Shown here piece after piece: positions 6,437 to 9,125 of a stretch of 9,125 nt of DNA. A program made the translations under genes and the position numbers. Positions within the stretch are counted from its first letter, which is position 1; each line of letters starts with the position of its first letter. The stretch is from JBHIEE01 sp046760445 (lineage in GTDB: Bacteria > Acidobacteriota > Aminicenantia > JdFR-78): positions 1 through 9,125 of the forward strand of contig JBHIEE010000109.1 in NCBI GenBank assembly GCA_046760445.1, written 5' to 3'. The notes under the pieces are model-generated. The model saw nothing but the letters and a program-made list of their open reading frames with translations. It was not told where the DNA came from and did no database searches.

Positions 6437-7045
6437 TTAAAATTTAAAAACTTTAGTTTCTTCTCCTAATTTTTTTATATCTTGGAAAAATAAATCTATC
6501 TGTTCCCTAACTTTTTCTATATTCATTGGTCTCTCGACCATCAACTCATCTATTATTTTTTCTGATTTTCTCAGTTGATTAAAAGAAAATTTTATATCTT
6601 CTATTTTACCCTTCAAACTATCAATCATGAAATTAAATTTATCTTGCAATTCAAATAACTGATCTCCTTTTCTTAAATTTATTTTTAAAGATAAATTCCC
6701 TTGGGCGATTTCTCCTATCGTTCTTTGAAATCTAAGAAGCGGACCTGAAATTTTATTGGTGTAAGATTTAATCAATCTGATAGAGATTAGAATTACGACT
6801 GGAACAATTATAAAATTTATGAGAATTAGAACAGGCCTAATTATTTCTCCTGATGTTTTGACTGATATATGAGCTGAATAAAAGGTTTCTTCTATTTTTT
6901 TATTTAATAAAATGTAAAGAGCAATATTAACTATGATCGAGGACGTCAAGGCTAATATAAAGAATCTTAAAATAAAAGATAATTGAAGTTCCTTTTTGAC
7001 AAAATAGTGTCTTCTTTTGTATGGTCTTTTCCCTTTTCTTTTCAT
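6437..7045 (-). CDS. Two-TM HAMP-only membrane protein (second of a pair)
   Basis: The 202 residues show a basic N-terminus, TM1 about 23-47, a short extracytoplasmic loop of about 23 residues, TM2 71-93, a HAMP domain about 93-147 (TNKISGPLLRFQRTIGEIAQG) and a charged helical tail to about 196. No kinase, methyl-accepting, cyclase or diguanylate domain follows, and the protein ends naturally. It resembles the product of 8464-7877 in plan and in the KIxGPLxR HAMP start, so the two are probably paralogues. TAAGGAG (7052-7058), which includes the stop codon of the cytochrome gene, is its ribosome site, and the gap is 10 nt. It is the last gene of the operon. A role in passing a periplasmic or membrane signal inward is inferred; the output partner is unknown. 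Confidence 0.85.
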   Translation of the reverse strand: MKRKGKRPYKRRHYFVKKELQLSFILRFFILALTSSIIVNIALYILLNKKIEETFYSAHISVKTSGEIIRPVLILINFIIVPVVILISIRLIKSYTNKISGPLLRFQRTIGEIAQGNLSLKINLRKGDQLFELQDKFNFMIDSLKGKIEDIKFSFNQLRKSEKIIDELMVERPMNIEKVREQIDLFFQDIKKLGEETKVFKF

Positions 7046-7055
7046 TCTTTACTCC

Positions 7056-7880
7056 TTATTTTTGATGGCATTCGAGACAAAGAGTACCCCTGCTATTATC
7101 CATCACTAAATAATTGGGATGTTTAGAAAAAGGATTATGACACGAACAACATCCAACCTTCCCATCAAAAAGCTTAATAGCTGGGTTTAAATTCTCAGGT
7201 GGGTTTAATCCCCGATTTTGATAATAAGCAAGCCTATAATTAACCCCAATGGGATGGGTAACCCCTATTGAGCTTCCATGCTGCCACTTTCCTGAACCAA
7301 CAATAGTGTTTTTAGCTACCTGACCAATTGTCCCATCATGACAACTTAAACATTCCATTGATAATGAATCTATTGGCGTCCTATTATCTGAAATATAGTA
7401 TTTTGGCTCGAGATGAGCTAATTCAACAGCTAATCTATGGTCAGAAAATTCTTTACCTCCAGGTAACTCTCGGTGACAGGAAATACAGAAAGCTCTACCT
7501 GCTACAGCTCGTCTTAAAAGATAGGGATATGAATTCCCTTCCTTCTCCTGATGAATTTCATGGCAAGTGGAACAAGTCAATCTACCCATCCAGTCCAACT
7601 GAAAATCTTCCGGAATTTTCATTGACGGTCTCAGCCCAGTTGGATGAGAGGTTACTTTAGAGAACTGATGACAATCTTGACAAAGATTATCTATGTCTTT
7701 AACAAAAATCAATTTTTTGCCATCTCTTTCTTTGTCAGGTTCATTCAAATGACAACGATTACACTCTCCCTCTCTTGTATGAGGATAATCCTTCGAAATT
7801 GAACCAATTAAAAGTGACAATAAAGTAATTAATAGTGTCCCACTTAGAAAGAAAACTAATCTCTCTCGGATAAAATTCAT
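7056..7880 (-). CDS. Membrane-anchored heptahaem c-type cytochrome
   Basis: The 274 residues start with an uncleaved-looking hydrophobic anchor (about 8-29) and carry seven CxxCH motifs at 40-44, 67-71, 103-107, 132-136, 177-181, 244-248 and 268-272. Histidines that could be distal ligands occur in SHPTG (H79) and THPIG (H209), motifs common in doubled-CxxCH multihaem cytochromes. The sixth motif reads CCSCH, with one spare cysteine. The protein is expected outside the membrane, passing electrons between the quinone pool or a partner and other cytochromes; the exact reaction cannot be read from sequence. Its ATG overlaps the preceding HAMP gene stop (ATGA, 4 nt) and lacks a clear ribosome site, so it is translationally coupled. 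A plus-strand open frame at 7328-7660 is its shadow. Confidence 0.93.
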   Translation of the reverse strand: MNFIRERLVFFLSGTLLITLLSLLIGSISKDYPHTREGECNRCHLNEPDKERDGKKLIFVKDIDNLCQDCHQFSKVTSHPTGLRPSMKIPEDFQLDWMGRLTCSTCHEIHQEKEGNSYPYLLRRAVAGRAFCISCHRELPGGKEFSDHRLAVELAHLEPKYYISDNRTPIDSLSMECLSCHDGTIGQVAKNTIVGSGKWQHGSSIGVTHPIGVNYRLAYYQNRGLNPPENLNPAIKLFDGKVGCCSCHNPFSKHPNYLVMDNSRGTLCLECHQK

Positions 7881-8464
7881 TTTATTCTAAATGACTTTAA
7901 AGTTTTCTCTATATCGTTTATTTCTTTCTTAATGGTATTAAATTCTTTTCTAAATAAATCAGCCTCTCTCTCAGTAAGGATTTTGTTAATCTTTTGTCTT
8001 TTTTCTCCGATTTTTTCAATGTAAGAAGTAATTATCTCTACTTTTTTCTTGAATTCCTGAACTAAATTATCCATAGATTGAGCTACACTTTTGGTCTGAT
8101 CTTTAGCTCGAATTCTTACTTTCTCAGGAAGCTCTCCTCGTGCTATTTGTTCGCTAATTCTTTCTAAACGAAAAAGAGGCCCTGCAATCTTATGAGAAGT
8201 AAACAGAGTAATGATAATAGTTGCCAAAGTAATGATAGCTAACTGAAAAGAAAAAGAATACAATAAGTATTTAATTAGATTACGATTTAAATGGGTAAGA
8301 AAATATATTGAGTAGAAATAAGAGGCATTTAATTTTTCATTAATTATCAGATATAATAGAAGAGAAGTAATTAAAAATACCACTAAAATAGCAATAGAAA
8401 ATTTAAAAACAAATTTAATCTGAAAATCGGGCTGAATTGGCTGAGATTTTCTTTTTTGAGACAT
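7877..8464 (-). CDS. Two-TM HAMP-only membrane protein (first of a pair)
   Basis: The 195 residues show TM1 about 20-42, an extracytoplasmic loop of about 25 residues, TM2 68-89, a HAMP domain about 88-139 (HKIAGPLFRLERISEQIARG) and a long charged helical tail (140-190) predicted to coil. There is no catalytic or methylation domain. It is the first gene of a three-gene operon whose middle gene is the heptahaem cytochrome, and the stop overlaps the cytochrome start by 4 nt. The ATG has a strong ribosome site, AAAGGGGG (8473-8480), 8 nt upstream. No convincing sigma-70 or sigma-54 promoter was found between it and the upstream repeat. The pairing with a cytochrome suggests a redox-linked signalling or scaffold role (inference). 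Confidence 0.87.
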   Translation of the reverse strand: MSQKRKSQPIQPDFQIKFVFKFSIAILVVFLITSLLLYLIINEKLNASYFYSIYFLTHLNRNLIKYLLYSFSFQLAIITLATIIITLFTSHKIAGPLFRLERISEQIARGELPEKVRIRAKDQTKSVAQSMDNLVQEFKKKVEIITSYIEKIGEKRQKINKILTEREADLFRKEFNTIKKEINDIEKTLKSFRIK

Positions 8465-8809
8465 AAATATTACCCCCTTTAAAATCCAAGCTCTTTCAAG
8501 TATGAAAACCCAATACTGGTAAAGGTTTCCATGCTTTATTTTTTGGCTTCACCTCACATAAAAATCAAATATCAAAAATAACTTTTTTAAGTGCTGCGGT
8601 GCTGCAGTTCTGCAGTGTTGCGGTGAGTTATGAGCAACACTGCAGCACCGCTCAACTGCAGCACTATTTTTATATTTTTGGTCTGTCATTTTTATCTTTG
8701 ATTTTTACATTTTGATTTATCTTAAGGATAATATTATTCAGGATCATTTGAAACCCCCTCAATTCATCCTGCATCCAGCTCGTTTTTTCTGTCTTCTGCT
8801 TTGACCTTG
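8465..8809. other. 345-bp intergenic region: hairpin repeat flanked by AT-rich spacer
   Basis: It holds the repeat at 8559-8707 and spacer on both sides. A minus-strand 25-codon frame at 8747-8670, with GAGGGGG (8754-8760) before its ATG, runs into the repeat and is probably not a gene. No tRNA, CRISPR or strong promoter was seen. The spacing suggests the repeat inserted between the upstream cytochrome gene and the HAMP-cytochrome operon. Confidence 0.7.
8559..8707. repeat. Inverted-repeat element with a CTGCAG-rich nested hairpin core
   Basis: Outer AT-rich arms (8559-8582 and 8685-8707) are reverse complements at about 21 of 24 positions. The core folds from two contiguous stems: GTGCTGCAGTT (8599-8609) with AACTGCAGCAC (8654-8664), and CTGCAGTGTTGC (8610-8621) with GCAACACTGCAG (8634-8645), with an 8-nt bulge on one side. 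An exclusive alternative is GCGGTGCTGCAG (8596-8607) with CTGCAGCACCGC (8640-8651). CTGCAG occurs four times within 60 bp. It has the same general plan as the repeats at 4047-4254 and 5722-5877 but a different core. A T-rich tract follows on the plus strand only. Confidence 0.8.
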
Positions 8810-9125
8810 TTAGTAGGATTTTGGATTATGATCCACATTGTGACATTTCAAATAGCATTCTCCTGAAAATCTACCTTTATCAATAACCTCTAATCTTCCT
8901 GAACTGCTGACTTGAATTCTAAAAGGATCAATTCTCTCGTTAATTTTTATTAAATGAGTATTTATTTGACTTCCGTGTGAACTGTGACAGGTAAAACAAG
9001 AAGTTCTAACACTGACTATATGTAATCTATGATAGGGAAAACTTTCATTCTTGAGAATACTTTCTCTCTTGTGGCACTTATAGCACAATTCGTATTGTTG
9101 GGAACTCTCCGAGATATTATCCCCT
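8810..9125 (-). CDS. Multihaem c-type cytochrome, C-terminal part (5' end outside window)
   Basis: The frame is open to the window edge, so the N-terminus is missing and the TTG at 9088 should not be taken as the start. The 104 visible residues carry C14-YK-CH, C43-FT-CH and a final C90-YLK-C94-H95, a CX3CH variant. Further histidines (H32, H35, H50, H99) are candidate distal haem ligands. The tail ending in a CH-N-x-DHNPKSY pattern resembles doubled-CxxCH multihaem cytochromes, where I recall C-terminal CX3CH sites. It would be an extracytoplasmic electron carrier matured by the ResB-CcsA pair. It is co-directional with the HAMP-cytochrome-HAMP operon but separated by 345 bp that include a repeat. 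Total haem number and any signal peptide cannot be seen. Confidence 0.85.
   Translation of the reverse strand, partial: GDNISESSQQYELCYKCHKRESILKNESFPYHRLHIVSVRTSCFTCHSSHGSQINTHLIKINERIDPFRIQVSSSGRLEVIDKGRFSGECYLKCHNVDHNPKSY

Noticed and set aside
6430..6441. Palindrome TTTAATATTAAA between the convergent genes as bidirectional terminator
   Set aside because: All A/T, so too weak as a hairpin; expected by chance in this composition.
7328..7660. Plus-strand open frame of 110 codons
   Set aside because: Antisense shadow of the heptahaem cytochrome, whose seven CxxCH motifs prove the minus-strand frame.
8500..8520. Sigma-54-like TTGGGTTTTCATACTTGA (minus strand) before the HAMP-cytochrome operon
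   Set aside because: The -12 GC is missing at the required 10-nt spacing.
8591..8664. CRISPR array suggested by recurring CTGCAG words
   Set aside because: The words form inverted stems without unique spacers of equal length, and no cas genes are nearby.
9086..9088. TTG as start of the edge cytochrome
   Set aside because: The frame stays open to position 9125 and the TTG falls one codon before a CxxCH, with no room for a signal peptide; the true start is outside the window.

Overview
The window is AT-rich DNA from an uncultured, probably anaerobic bacterium with a periplasm. It carries System II cytochrome c maturation genes, multihaem cytochromes, sigma-54 (NtrC-type) signalling, and dispersed inverted repeats in most gene gaps. 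The repeats resemble the intergenic repeats of groundwater and sediment candidate phyla (Omnitrophota-like lineages, for example). That assignment is an inference from style, not proof.

Layout. Positions 1-168 hold the end of a repeat element with GC-rich hairpins. On the minus strand, 2356-980 and 987-169 encode ResB and its WWD-motif partner CcsA/ResC, overlapping by 8 nt, which attach haem to CxxCH motifs outside the membrane. A divergent promoter region (2357-2549) separates them from a plus-strand sensor kinase (2550-4037) whose extracytoplasmic domain has a CxxCH motif. A 208-bp element with perfect 11-bp terminal inverted repeats (4047-4254) separates the kinase from an NtrC-family sigma-54 activator (4294-5670). 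A repeat-rich 379-bp gap follows. It ends in a near-perfect -24/-12 promoter (6016-6031) directly before a single-domain response regulator (6050-6418).

Convergent to this is a tight minus-strand operon: a two-TM HAMP-only protein (8464-7877), a membrane-anchored seven-haem cytochrome (7880-7056), and a second HAMP-only protein (7045-6437). Upstream, past another hairpin-rich repeat (8559-8707), lies the C-terminal end of a further multihaem cytochrome that runs off the window edge (8810-9125).

Working model (inference). The Ccs pair matures the cytochromes and perhaps a haem on the sensor kinase. The kinase reads periplasmic redox state and phosphorylates the NtrC-type regulator. That regulator activates sigma-54 promoters, including the one before the stand-alone receiver. 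The HAMP-cytochrome-HAMP operon looks like a second redox-responsive membrane module with no recognisable output domain, and is the most interesting unexplained part of the window.
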